Shown here: in pieces, positions 48,940 to 57,693 of the stretch | Layout of the letters: each line of letters opens with the position of its first letter | How positions within the stretch are numbered: the first letter of the stretch is position 1 | Origin: Nonomuraea maritima | Lineage (GTDB): Bacteria > Actinomycetota > Actinomycetes > Streptosporangiales > Streptosporangiaceae | DNA: 64,000 nt | Reading direction: 5' to 3' | Assembly (NCBI RefSeq): GCF_900100395.1 | Contig: NZ_FNFB01000012.1 | Span: 124,001 to 188,000 of the forward strand | Program-made: the position numbers and the translations under genes | The notes under the pieces: generated by a model | Seen by the model: the letters and a program-made list of their open reading frames with translations, nothing else | What the model was told of the DNA's origin: nothing | Databases searched by the model: none

Positions 48940-49535
48940 CCACCCGCGTGCTGCTGGCCGACGACGAGCACCTGATCCGCGGCGCCATCGCGGCGCTGCT
49001 CGACCTGGAGGACGGCATCGAGGTCGTGGCCCAGGTGGGCAGGGGCGACGAGGTCGTGGCCGCCGTCGCCGAGCACCGTCCCGACGTGGCCGTGCTCGAC
49101 ATCGAGATGCCCGGCATGGACGGACTGAGCGCCGCCGAGCAGATCAGCGCCCAGTGCAAGATCGTCATCCTGACGAGCCTCGGCCGTCCCGGCTACCTGC
49201 GCCGCGCCATGGCGGCCGGGGTGAGCGGATTCCTCGGCAAGGACGCCTCGGCGGAGGAGCTCGCGATGGCGATCCGCAAGGTGATGGCCGGGGGCCGCTA
49301 CCTCGACGCGGAGCTGGCCGCGGCGGCGATGGCGGCCGGCGACAGCCCGCTGACCGATCGCGAGCGCGACGCGCTGCGGCTGGCGGGCGAGGGCGCGACG
49401 ATCGCTCGCATCGCCGGCGAGCTGCACCTGACCGAGGGCACCGTGCGCAACTACCTGTCGAGCGCGATGACGAAGCTGGGCGCGCAGAACCGGTTGGAGG
49501 CGATCAACACGGCCCAGCGCATGGGCTGGCTCTGA
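48936..49535 (+). CDS. NarL/FixJ-family response regulator
   Basis: 199 aa. Receiver domain with LLADDEH, phospho-acceptor Asp55 in AVLDIEMPGMDG, Thr in ILTS and Lys in LGKDAS. The LuxR-type HTH follows (SPLTDRERDALRLAGEGATIARIAG and LTEGTVRNYLSSAMTKLG). DesR-like. The ATG overlaps the stop of the pseudo-kinase gene by four bases (ATGA), so all three proteins are produced together. Targets unknown; nearby palindromes upstream of the operon are candidates. Confidence 0.93.
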   Translation: MTTRVLLADDEHLIRGAIAALLDLEDGIEVVAQVGRGDEVVAAVAEHRPDVAVLDIEMPGMDGLSAAEQISAQCKIVILTSLGRPGYLRRAMAAGVSGFLGKDASAEELAMAIRKVMAGGRYLDAELAAAAMAAGDSPLTDRERDALRLAGEGATIARIAGELHLTEGTVRNYLSSAMTKLGAQNRLEAINTAQRMGWL

Positions 49536-49621
49536 CCCGTCCTGGGTGTCTCGAAAGCGTCACGACCTCTTGACCTTGAGTGTCAGGGATTTTACGTTCG
49601 CGGTACTTATCCGGTTAGACG

Positions 49622-49639
49622 CGGGCCCTTCGGGGCCCG
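49622..49639 (+). terminator. UUCG-tetraloop hairpin after the kinase operon
   Basis: Arms CGGGCCC and GGGCCCG are exact complements closed by a TTCG loop, a very stable fold. It lies 87 nt after the response-regulator stop and upstream of the ABC operon. A TTGACC-17-TACGTT promoter-like pair lies at 49570-49598, just before it. Confidence 0.65.
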
Positions 49640-49698
49640 GGCCAATTGAAAAGTGATCGCTTACCGGTCTCCGGGCGGCGGCGTGGTGTGCGCCATGG

Positions 49699-49714
49699 TT
49701 GGGAGCGCTCCCAA
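49699..49714. promoter_or_regulatory. CebR/CelR-type LacI-family operator
   Basis: A perfect 16-bp palindrome TTGGGAGCGCTCCCAA lies 82 nt before the substrate-binding protein gene. Its inner 14 bp match exactly the operator known for CebR of Streptomyces and CelR of Thermobifida, LacI-family repressors released by cellobiose. It therefore predicts sugar-inducible control of the whole operon. No LacI-family regulator is encoded in the window. Confidence 0.85.
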
Positions 49715-49795
49715 CATCTCGGGAAACCGGCCCATCGGGGGTGTCTCGACAGACCGCGACCCTTCGCGCCGTCGCGCGGAGGAAGGAGAGAAGCG

Positions 49796-51547
49796 ATGCG
49801 TAACCGGGCTCGTTTCATGATCCCGCTCGTGGCGGCGGGCCTGCTCGCCGCGGCGTGCACCGGCGGCGGGTCCACGCCGTCGCCCGCTGTCTCCCCACCG
49901 CAGGGTCAGGGCGCGGTGGCCGACCGCGGCGAGTTGCCGCGCAACGAAACCCTCTACACCACGGGCACCCAGTGGGGCCCGCCGGCCAACTACAACCCGA
50001 TCAGGGAGTGGGACCACGCCGTCGGCACCAAGGGCCTGGTGTACGAGACGCTGTTCCACTACGACGCCACCGCCGCGCAGCTCAAGCCGTGGCTCGCCGC
50101 CGGCGGCAGCTGGATCGACGACACGACGTACGAGGTCAAGCTGCGCCCCGGCATCACCTGGTCGGACGGGCAGCCGTTCACCGCCGCCGACGTCAAGTTC
50201 TCCTACGAGCTCGGCAAGATGGAGACGATCCCCTACGCCGACCTGTGGACCTGGCTGGAGAGCATCGAGGCGGTCGACGACCAGACGGTGCGCTTCACCT
50301 TCTCCCAGGCCAACTACCAGCAGTGGGACTTCAACCTCTACGGCCGCGCGATCGTGCCGCAGCACATCTGGAAGGACCGCGGCGAGAAGGAGGTCCTGGA
50401 CGGCGTCAACGAGAATCCCGTCGGCACCGGCGCGTACAAGGTCATGAGCAGCGGCCAGGACCGCGTGGTGCTGCAGCGCCGCGACGACTGGTGGGGCAAG
50501 ACGGCGCTGAACATGGAGCCCAAGCCCCGCTACATCGTCGACATCGCCACGCCCAGCAACGAGGTCGCCATGGGCATGCTCCTGCAGAAGCAGCTCGACC
50601 TCAGCAACAACTTCCTGCCCGGCGTCGCGAACCTGGTCAACGGCAACTTCGGGCTGACGACGTACTACGCCGAGCCGCCGTACATGCTGTCGGCGAACAC
50701 CGCCTGGCTGGTGCCCAACACCACGCGCAAGCCGATGGACGACGCCGCCTTCCGCAAGGCGCTGGCCCACTCGATCAACACCAAGCAGATCGTGGAGAGC
50801 GTGTACGGCAACCTGGTGCGCGCCTCCAGCCCCACCGGGCTGCTGCCGCAGTGGGAGAAGTTCGTCGACCAGGACGTCGTCTCGTCCTCCGGGTTCACCT
50901 TCGACACCGCCAAGGCCAAGCAGCTGCTCGCCGACGCCGGCTACCGCGACCGCGACGGTGACGGGCTCGTGGAGAACAAGGACGGCTCCAAGATCGACCT
51001 GACCCTCATCGTGCCGTCCGGCTGGACCGACTGGATGGAGTCGGCCCGCGCGATCGCGGCCGGCGCCAAGGAGGCGGGCATCGCGGTGACGCCGGAGTTC
51101 CCCGACTTCAACGCGCTGGTCGAGCAGCGCACCGAGGGGAACTTCGACCTGCTCGTCAACAACGACAGGCAGCTGTCGAACTCGCCGTACACCTACTACG
51201 AGTACATCTTCCAGCTGCCCGTACAGAAGCAGCAGAACACTGTCAACTACGCCCGCTACGAGAACGAGAAGGCGTGGGACCTCACCCGGCAGCTCGACCG
51301 GATCAAGACGGACGACGTCGCGGGCATGCAGGAGGTCATCTCGCAGCTCCAGAAGATCCACCTGGACGATCTTCCGGCGATCCCGCTCTGGTACAACGGC
51401 CTGTGGGCGCAGTCGAGCACCAGCGTGTGGAAGAACTGGTCGTCGGCGCAGGGCAACGCCCCCAAGACCGGCGCCACGATGTGGCGCAACTGGTTCGAGC
51501 TCGGCGGCTTCGAGACGCTCACCCAGCTCCAGCCCGCCGGCTCCTGA
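49796..51547 (+). CDS. ABC transporter family-5 substrate-binding lipoprotein
   Basis: 583 aa from ATG 49796 (GGAAGGAGAG upstream). Lipobox LAAAC with Cys21. The family-5 (SBP_bac_5) body shows YEVKLRPGITWSDGQPFTAADVKFSYEL, NPVGTGAYKV, AFRKALAHSINTKQIVESVYG and ADAGYRDRDGDGLVENKDG. Many members bind peptides, but others in this family bind cello- or manno-oligosaccharides. The CebR-type operator upstream and the beta-mannosidase downstream favour a sugar ligand here (inference). First gene of the six-gene operon. Confidence 0.9.
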   Translation: MRNRARFMIPLVAAGLLAAACTGGGSTPSPAVSPPQGQGAVADRGELPRNETLYTTGTQWGPPANYNPIREWDHAVGTKGLVYETLFHYDATAAQLKPWLAAGGSWIDDTTYEVKLRPGITWSDGQPFTAADVKFSYELGKMETIPYADLWTWLESIEAVDDQTVRFTFSQANYQQWDFNLYGRAIVPQHIWKDRGEKEVLDGVNENPVGTGAYKVMSSGQDRVVLQRRDDWWGKTALNMEPKPRYIVDIATPSNEVAMGMLLQKQLDLSNNFLPGVANLVNGNFGLTTYYAEPPYMLSANTAWLVPNTTRKPMDDAAFRKALAHSINTKQIVESVYGNLVRASSPTGLLPQWEKFVDQDVVSSSGFTFDTAKAKQLLADAGYRDRDGDGLVENKDGSKIDLTLIVPSGWTDWMESARAIAAGAKEAGIAVTPEFPDFNALVEQRTEGNFDLLVNNDRQLSNSPYTYYEYIFQLPVQKQQNTVNYARYENEKAWDLTRQLDRIKTDDVAGMQEVISQLQKIHLDDLPAIPLWYNGLWAQSSTSVWKNWSSAQGNAPKTGATMWRNWFELGGFETLTQLQPAGS

Positions 51548-51562
51548 CCGGGCAGACCGCTT

Positions 51563-51597
51563 CCCTCCGCCCCGCCCGCGAACCCGGGGGCGGAGGG
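51563..51597 (+). promoter_or_regulatory. Intercistronic hairpin between binding protein and permease genes
   Basis: Arms CCCTCCGCCCC (51563-51573) and GGGGCGGAGGG (51587-51597) pair over 11 bp. In ABC import operons such a structure commonly stabilises the upstream message and lowers downstream transcription, giving more binding protein than permease. That role is inferred. Confidence 0.65.
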
Positions 51598-51617
51598 CTC
51601 TCACGGAGAGTGCACAC

Positions 51618-52613
51618 GTGCGCCGTTACTTCTTCCGCAAACTCCTCGTCTACGGGCTCACCTTCTTCGTCGCCGTCACCGTCAACTGGATGATCCCGCG
51701 CTTCATGCCGGGCGACCCGGTCGCCGGCATGGTCGCCCGGGCCAACGTCACCCAGCCGCAGGCCGTCGCGGCCATGCGGGCCTACTACACCGAGCTGTTC
51801 GGCTTCGACCGGCCGTTGTGGCAGCAGTACGTCAACTTCTGGGGGGCGATGCTGCGCGGCGACTTCGGACTCAGCATCTGGCTGTTCCCGACGCCGGTCA
51901 GCACCGTGATCGGGAACGCGGTGCCGTACACGCTGGCGCTCGTCGTGCCGTCCGTGCTGCTCAGCTGGGTGGTGGGCAACTGGTTCGGCGCGTACGCCGC
52001 CCGTCGCAGGGCGCTCGACAACACCGTCCTGCCGGTCGGCTACATCCTGACCGCCACGCCGTACATGTGGCTCGCGGTGCTGCTCGCGTGGGGGCTCGGT
52101 GTGGTCGCCGGGTGGTTCCCGGTGGCCGGCGGCTACAGCTTCGCCCTGCAGCCCACCTGGTCGGCGACGTTCCTGCTGAACCTGGTGCACCACTGGACGC
52201 TGCCGTTCCTGTCGCTCTTCCTCGTGGCGCTCGGCGGCTGGGCGATCGGCATGCGCAACATGATCATCTACGAGCTGGAGTCGGACTACGCCAACTACCT
52301 GTCCGCGCTCGGCGCCCCGGCCCGGCTGATCCGCAGGTACGCCTTCCGCAACGCCGTCCTGCCGCAGATCACCGGCCTCGCGCTGCAGCTCGGCGTGATC
52401 GTGGCGGGCGCTCTGGTGACGGAGATCGTCTTCGCCTATCCCGGGCTCGGCAGCCTGATCCTCAAGGCGATCCAGAACCAGGACTTCTTCCTGCTGCAGG
52501 GCACGTTCCTGTTCATCGTGCTGGGCGTCCTGATCGCCAACTTCATCATCGACATCGTCTACGTCGTGGTCGATCCGCGGACGCGGGCGGGAATGGCGGG
52601 TGCGAACGCATGA
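51618..52613 (+). CDS. ABC transporter permease (DppB-type)
   Basis: 331 aa. The first helix (FRKLLVYGLTFFVAVTVNWMIPRF) leads into the conserved PGDPV motif of DppB/OppB permeases, then five further helices. The EAA loop for contact with the ATPases reads NYLSALGAPARLIRRYAFRNAVLPQITG. The GTG start lies 20 nt after the intercistronic hairpin. Its stop overlaps the next ATG by four bases (ATGA). It forms the import channel together with the next permease. Confidence 0.92.
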   Translation: MRRYFFRKLLVYGLTFFVAVTVNWMIPRFMPGDPVAGMVARANVTQPQAVAAMRAYYTELFGFDRPLWQQYVNFWGAMLRGDFGLSIWLFPTPVSTVIGNAVPYTLALVVPSVLLSWVVGNWFGAYAARRRALDNTVLPVGYILTATPYMWLAVLLAWGLGVVAGWFPVAGGYSFALQPTWSATFLLNLVHHWTLPFLSLFLVALGGWAIGMRNMIIYELESDYANYLSALGAPARLIRRYAFRNAVLPQITGLALQLGVIVAGALVTEIVFAYPGLGSLILKAIQNQDFFLLQGTFLFIVLGVLIANFIIDIVYVVVDPRTRAGMAGANA

Positions 52614-53494
52614 CGGCACTGCAGGAAGCGGCCCCTCGGCCACGGGAGGGCGTGCGGCGCGAGGCGCTCTACTTCGCCGTCCGCAACGGCAAGCTGCTCA
52701 CCGGGTTCGGCGTCGTCGCCGTGCTGCTCCTGGCCGGCCTGATGGGCCCGCTGCTCACGGACGTGCCGCCCAACCAGTACGGCCCCCGTCCCATGAGCCC
52801 GCCCTCGGCCGAGCACTGGTTCGGCACCACGACCTTCGGCCAGGACGTCTTCACCCAGTTCGTCCACGGCCTGCGCAGCACCTTCCTGGTGGGCGCGATC
52901 GGCGGCGGCGTCGCCGCGGTCATCGGCATGTTCGTCGGATTCGTGGCCGGCTACCGGGGCGGCCTGGTCGACGAGATCCTCAGCATGCTGACGAACATCG
53001 TCCTGGTCATCCCCGCCCTCGCCGTCCTACTGATCATCAACGCCTACCTCGGCCTGCGCAGCGTGGCCCTGCAGGGCCTGTTCATCGGGCTGACGCAGTG
53101 GCCGTGGGCGGCGCGGGCGATCCGGGCGCAGACGTTCTCGCTGCGCTCGCGCGAGTTCGTCGACCTGGCCAGGATGAGCGGCTCGGGCACCTTGCGGATC
53201 ATCAGCAGGGAGGTCGCGCCGAACATGAGCTCGTACCTGTTCATGACGTTCATCCTGCTGTTCGGCGGCTCGATCCTCATCGCGTCGTCGCTCGACTTCA
53301 TCGGCCTCGGCCCCACCGACGCGGTCTCCCTCGGCCTGATGCTGCAGAACGCCACCCAGTGGAGCGCGCTCCAGCTCGGCATGTGGTGGTGGTTCGTCCC
53401 GCCCGGCGCCGCCATCACCGCCGTGGTCGGCGCCCTGTACGTCGCCAACGTCGGCCTGGACGAGGTCTTCAACCCGAAGCTGAGGGAGCTATGA
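52610..53494 (+). CDS. ABC transporter permease (DppC-type)
   Basis: 294 aa from ATG 52610. N-terminal helix LLTGFGVVAVLLLAGLMGPLL and the DppC-typical HWFGTTTFGQDVFTQFVHGLR segment. The EAA loop reads FVDLARMSGSGTLRIISREVAPNMSSY. Near the end, DFIGLGPTDAVSLGLMLQNA is the usual last-helix block. It overlaps both neighbours by four bases, so the permeases and ATPases are coupled at translation. Confidence 0.92.
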   Translation: MTALQEAAPRPREGVRREALYFAVRNGKLLTGFGVVAVLLLAGLMGPLLTDVPPNQYGPRPMSPPSAEHWFGTTTFGQDVFTQFVHGLRSTFLVGAIGGGVAAVIGMFVGFVAGYRGGLVDEILSMLTNIVLVIPALAVLLIINAYLGLRSVALQGLFIGLTQWPWAARAIRAQTFSLRSREFVDLARMSGSGTLRIISREVAPNMSSYLFMTFILLFGGSILIASSLDFIGLGPTDAVSLGLMLQNATQWSALQLGMWWWFVPPGAAITAVVGALYVANVGLDEVFNPKLREL

Positions 53495-54432
53495 GCCTGC
53501 GGGTCAGCGAACTGAGGGTGGTGTACAGGACGCTGAAGGGCGACGTGCACGCGCTCGACGGCGTCACCTTCGGACTGGCCGACGGCGAGATCCTCGGCCT
53601 GGTCGGCGAGTCGGGCTGCGGCAAGAGCACGCTCGGCAAGTCACTCATCCGCATGGACGGCCGCATGCGCCACCTCGGCGGCACGGCCGTGCTCGACGAC
53701 GAGGAACTGCCGATCGGCGACGACCGCCGGATGAACGAGTTCCGGTTCAAGCGCGTCTCCCTCATCCCGCAGTACGCCATGAGCGCGCTGAACCCAACCC
53801 GCAGGATCCGCAAGCTGGTCGCCGAACTGCTCAGGTCGCGCGGCGTCGCGCTGGACGCGGCCGAGCTGGAGAGCCGCATGGCCCAGGTCGGCCTGCCGCC
53901 CGACGTGCTCGGCCGCTACCCGATCGAGCTGTCGGGCGGCATGCGGCAGCGCGTGGTGATGGTCATCTCCACGCTGCTCGACCCGTCCCTGCTGATCGCC
54001 GACGAGGTGACGTCCGCGCTCGACGTCTCCACCCAGAAGGCGGTGGTCCGCGCGCTGCTCGGCTTCCGCGACCGCGGTTACGTCAAGAGCATGATCTTCA
54101 TCACGCACGACCTCGCCCTCACCCACCACCTCGCCGACACGATCATGGTCATGTACGCCGGCCGCCTGGTCGAGAAGGCACCCGCCGACGTGATCGTCCA
54201 GGCGCCGCGGCACCCGTACACCCGGCTGCTGCTCGACGCGCTGCCCGAGGTGGGCGTCCGGCACGCCGACCGCAGGCTCACCGGCATCCCCGGCAGCCCG
54301 CCCCAGCTGCTCGACCCGCCCGCGGGCTGCCGCTTCCGCGCCAGGTGCCCGGTCGCGGACGACAGGTGCGCCGAGGACCCGCCGGTGACCGCCCTCGCCT
54401 CCGACCACCACGTAGCCTGCTGGAAGGCCTGA
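53491..54432 (+). CDS. ABC transporter ATP-binding protein (DppD-type)
   Basis: 313 aa from ATG 53491. Walker A GESGCGKST, Q-loop LIPQYAMSALNPTRR, ABC signature LSGGMRQR, Walker B LLIADEVTSALD (Val in place of the usual Pro) and the H-loop ITHDLAL. The C-terminal oligopeptide/dipeptide (oligo_HPY) extension has CRFRARCPVADDRC with cysteines that often hold an Fe-S cluster in this group. It pairs with the next gene as the heterodimeric motor. Confidence 0.93.
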   Translation: MSLRVSELRVVYRTLKGDVHALDGVTFGLADGEILGLVGESGCGKSTLGKSLIRMDGRMRHLGGTAVLDDEELPIGDDRRMNEFRFKRVSLIPQYAMSALNPTRRIRKLVAELLRSRGVALDAAELESRMAQVGLPPDVLGRYPIELSGGMRQRVVMVISTLLDPSLLIADEVTSALDVSTQKAVVRALLGFRDRGYVKSMIFITHDLALTHHLADTIMVMYAGRLVEKAPADVIVQAPRHPYTRLLLDALPEVGVRHADRRLTGIPGSPPQLLDPPAGCRFRARCPVADDRCAEDPPVTALASDHHVACWKA

Positions 54433-55310
54433 TGCTCAGACTCGACGACGTCACCAAGCGGTTCAGGACCGGCATGCTCGGCGGCGGCAGTGTCACCGCC
54501 GTCAGCGACGTGAGCTTCGAGGTCGCCCCGGGCGAGGTCGTCTCGCTGATCGGCGAGAGCGGCAGCGGCAAGAGCACCATCGGCCGGATGATCCTCGGCC
54601 TGCAGCCGGTCACCAGCGGCACGATCACCTTCGACGGGAGTCACGTGCGGCCGGGCAAGGAGTTCTACCGCCACGTCCAGGGCATCTTCCAGGACCCCTT
54701 CAGCTCGTTCAACCCGGTGTTCAAGGCCGATCGCGTGTTTGCGATGATCAAGGACGTGTACCACCCGTCGACGCCAGGGCCCGAGTGGGCGCGACGGGTC
54801 GAGGCCGCGCTGCACGACGTGCGGCTCAACCCCGGCCAGGTGCTCGGCAAGTACCCCCACCAGCTCAGCGGCGGCCAGCTCCAGCGGCTGCTCATCGCCC
54901 GCGCGCTGCTGCTGGAGATCAGGCTGCTGGTGGCCGACGAGATCACCAGCATGCTCGACGCCTCCACCCGCATCGACGTGCTCAACCTGCTGGCCGAGCT
55001 CAAGGCCCGCGGCCTCGGCGTGCTCTACATCACCCACGACCTGTCCCTCGGGACGTACCTGGCCGAACGCACGGTGGTGCTGCGCCGGGGGAGTGTGGTG
55101 GAGATGGGCCCGACCGGGCAGGTCTTCGGGGGGCCGCTGCACCCGTACACGCGCGAACTGCTGGCCGCCGTGCCGCGCCTGCACCAGCCCTGGGACGACG
55201 CCGTGCCCGTGGACGCCTGCGCGTACCACGTGCACGGCGGCACCGGCGTGCTCGCCGAGGCAGGACCGGGGCACCACGTGGCGTGCGCCCGGCTCGGCAC
55301 CTGCCCCTAG
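54432..55310 (+). CDS. ABC transporter ATP-binding protein (DppF-type)
   Basis: 292 aa from ATG 54432, overlapping the previous stop by one base. Walker A GESGSGKST, Q-loop IFQDPFSSFNPVF, signature LSGGQLQR, Walker B LLVADEITSMLD (Ile in place of the usual Pro), H-loop ITHDLSL. The C-terminus ends at a short Cys pair (HHVACARLGTC), less complete than the full oligo_HPY motif. The GH2 gene follows after 9 nt. Confidence 0.92.
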   Translation: MLRLDDVTKRFRTGMLGGGSVTAVSDVSFEVAPGEVVSLIGESGSGKSTIGRMILGLQPVTSGTITFDGSHVRPGKEFYRHVQGIFQDPFSSFNPVFKADRVFAMIKDVYHPSTPGPEWARRVEAALHDVRLNPGQVLGKYPHQLSGGQLQRLLIARALLLEIRLLVADEITSMLDASTRIDVLNLLAELKARGLGVLYITHDLSLGTYLAERTVVLRRGSVVEMGPTGQVFGGPLHPYTRELLAAVPRLHQPWDDAVPVDACAYHVHGGTGVLAEAGPGHHVACARLGTCP

Positions 55311-55319
55311 GAGACACCC

Positions 55320-57689
55320 GTGAGTTCGTACCGTCCGCTGCACGACGGCTGGTCACTGACCGGACGGGACGGCACAGCCGTGCCCGCCGGCGTGCCGGGC
55401 TGCGTGCACACCGACCTGCTGGCCGCCGGACTGATCCCCGACCCCTACCTGGACGACAACGAGCACCGCCTCGCCTGGATCGGCCGTTCTGAATGGACCT
55501 ACCGCACCACGTTCACCTGGTCGCCGGACGGGCACGAGCGCACCGACCTCGTGTGCGAGGGCCTGGACACCGTCGCCACGCTCACCCTCAACGGCGTGCG
55601 CCTGGGCAGCACCGCCAACCAGCACCGCGGCTACCGCTTCCCGGTCCGCCACCTGCTGCGCGACGGCGACAACGAGCTCGTCGTGCGCTTCGGCTCCGCC
55701 TACGCCTACGCCGAGGAGCAGCGGGCGGCGCTGGGGGAGCGGCCGGCCGCCTACGACGAGCCGTACGCCTTCGTCCGCAAGAGCGCCTGCAACTTCGGCT
55801 GGGACTGGGGACCGAACGTCGTCACGGCCGGGATCTGGCGTCCGATCGGGCTGGAGAGCTGGAGCCGCGCCCGCCTGGCCGAGGTCCGTCCGCTGGCGCG
55901 CGCCGACGGCACGGTGGAGGTGCACGTCCGCGTCGAGCGCACCACCGAGCACACCACCGGGCACACCACCGGGCACCCGCTCACGCTGACCGCCGAGGTC
56001 GCCGGCGTCCGCGCCGAACAGCGGCTCGAAGGCCGCACGGCCACGCTCAGGCTGCGGGTGCCCGAGCCGGACCTGTGGTGGCCCCGCGGGTACGGCGCCC
56101 AGTCGCTGTACGACCTGTCCGTCCGCCTGTCAGGGGAGGACGGCGGCGACGCGTGGACGGGCCGCATCGGCTTCCGCGACGTCGAACTGCGGCCCGAGGC
56201 GTTCCGGCTGGCGGTCAACGGCGTGCCGGTGTTCGTCAAGGGGGTCAACTGGATCCCCGACGACTGCTTCCCCGCCCGCGTCACCCGCGACCGCCTGGCC
56301 GAACGGCTCGGGCAGGCCGTCGCCGCTGGCGTCAACCTGGTACGGGTCTGGGGCGGCGGCACGTACGAGAGCGACGACTTCTACGACCTCGCCGACGAGC
56401 TGGGCCTGCTGGTGTGGCAGGACTTCCCGTTCGCCTGCGCCGCCTACCCCGAGGAGGAGCCGTTCCGGTCGGAGGTCGAGGCCGAGGCGCGCCGGCACGT
56501 CGCGCGGCTCGCCCGCCACCCCAGCCTCGCGCTGTGGTGCGGCAACAACGAGAACCTCGAGGGGTACGCCGACTGGGGCTGGCGTGACCGGCTGGAGCAC
56601 CGCAGCTGGGGCGCGGGCTTCTACCACGACCTGCTCCCGTCGATCGTCGCCGAGCTCGACCCGACGCGGCCGTACTGGCCGGGCAGCCCCTACTCGGGGG
56701 CGCCGCACCTGCCCCCGAACGACCCCGCCCGCGGCACGACGCACATCTGGGACGTCTGGAACCGCGAGGACTACACCCGCTACGCCGCCTACCGGCCCCG
56801 GTTCGTGGCCGAATTCGGGTTCCAGGGGCCGCCGGCGTACGCCACGCTGCGCCGCGCCTCCTCCGACGAGCCGCTCACCCCCGCCTCCTCCCACCAGAAG
56901 GCGATCGACGGCGAGGGCAAGCTGCTCCGCGGGCTCGGCACGCACCTGCCGCGGCCCGAGACGTTCGACGACTGGCACTACCTGACCCAGCTCAACCAGG
57001 CCAGGGCGGTGGCGTACGGGATCGAACGGTTCCGGTCGCTGATGCCGTACTGCATGGGGACGGTCGTCTGGCAGCTCAACGACTGCTGGCCGGTCACGTC
57101 GTGGTCGGCGGTCGACGGCGACGGCCGCCGCAAGCCGCTCTGGTACGCGCTGCGCCGGGCCTACGCCGACCGGCTGATCACCGTGCGGGACGGTGAGGTG
57201 GCCCTGGTCAACGACACGTCCGAGCCGTGGTCCGGCGAGCTGGACCTGGTCCGGCACGCCCTCACGGGGGAGCCGCTGGCCAAGGAGGTCGTCTCCGTGC
57301 GCGTGGCGCCCAGGGCGGTGACCCGGGTGGCGCTGCCGCCGCGGCTCGCGACGCCCGGCGACCCGGCGACCGAGCTGCTCGTGGCCCGCCTCGACGAGGC
57401 GCGCGCGGTGAGCTGCTACGCGAACGACACCGCCGTCGCGTACCCGCAGGCCGTCTGGGAGGCGTCGGTGGAACGGGTCGGCTCCGGGTACCGGGTGACC
57501 GTCACCGCCGTCACCGTGCTGCGCGAACTCGCTCTCTTCCCCGACCGGCTCGACCCGGACGCGGTCGTGGACGACCAGCTCGTCACGCTGCTGCCCGGCG
57601 AGAGCGCCGTCTTCCACGTCACCACCGCGAGCGACCTGGACGCCCGCGCCCTGACCGCCTTCCCGGTGCTGCGCTGCGTCAACTCCTGA
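55320..57689 (+). CDS. Beta-mannosidase, GH2
   Basis: 789 aa, no signal peptide, so it acts in the cytosol on imported sugar. The N-terminal jelly-roll (GWSLTGRDGTAVPAGVPG, FVRKSACNFGWDWGPNVV) is typical of GH2 beta-mannosidases. The TIM barrel has GVNWIPDDCFP, RVWGGGTYESDDFYD, acid/base Glu411 in WCGNNENLEG and nucleophile Glu498 in VAEFGFQGPP. It would release mannose from beta-1,4-manno-oligosaccharides. Last gene of the CebR-box operon; it gives the best clue to the importer substrate. Confidence 0.93.
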   Translation: MSSYRPLHDGWSLTGRDGTAVPAGVPGCVHTDLLAAGLIPDPYLDDNEHRLAWIGRSEWTYRTTFTWSPDGHERTDLVCEGLDTVATLTLNGVRLGSTANQHRGYRFPVRHLLRDGDNELVVRFGSAYAYAEEQRAALGERPAAYDEPYAFVRKSACNFGWDWGPNVVTAGIWRPIGLESWSRARLAEVRPLARADGTVEVHVRVERTTEHTTGHTTGHPLTLTAEVAGVRAEQRLEGRTATLRLRVPEPDLWWPRGYGAQSLYDLSVRLSGEDGGDAWTGRIGFRDVELRPEAFRLAVNGVPVFVKGVNWIPDDCFPARVTRDRLAERLGQAVAAGVNLVRVWGGGTYESDDFYDLADELGLLVWQDFPFACAAYPEEEPFRSEVEAEARRHVARLARHPSLALWCGNNENLEGYADWGWRDRLEHRSWGAGFYHDLLPSIVAELDPTRPYWPGSPYSGAPHLPPNDPARGTTHIWDVWNREDYTRYAAYRPRFVAEFGFQGPPAYATLRRASSDEPLTPASSHQKAIDGEGKLLRGLGTHLPRPETFDDWHYLTQLNQARAVAYGIERFRSLMPYCMGTVVWQLNDCWPVTSWSAVDGDGRRKPLWYALRRAYADRLITVRDGEVALVNDTSEPWSGELDLVRHALTGEPLAKEVVSVRVAPRAVTRVALPPRLATPGDPATELLVARLDEARAVSCYANDTAVAYPQAVWEASVERVGSGYRVTVTAVTVLRELALFPDRLDPDAVVDDQLVTLLPGESAVFHVTTASDLDARALTAFPVLRCVNS

Positions 57690-57693
57690 CCGG

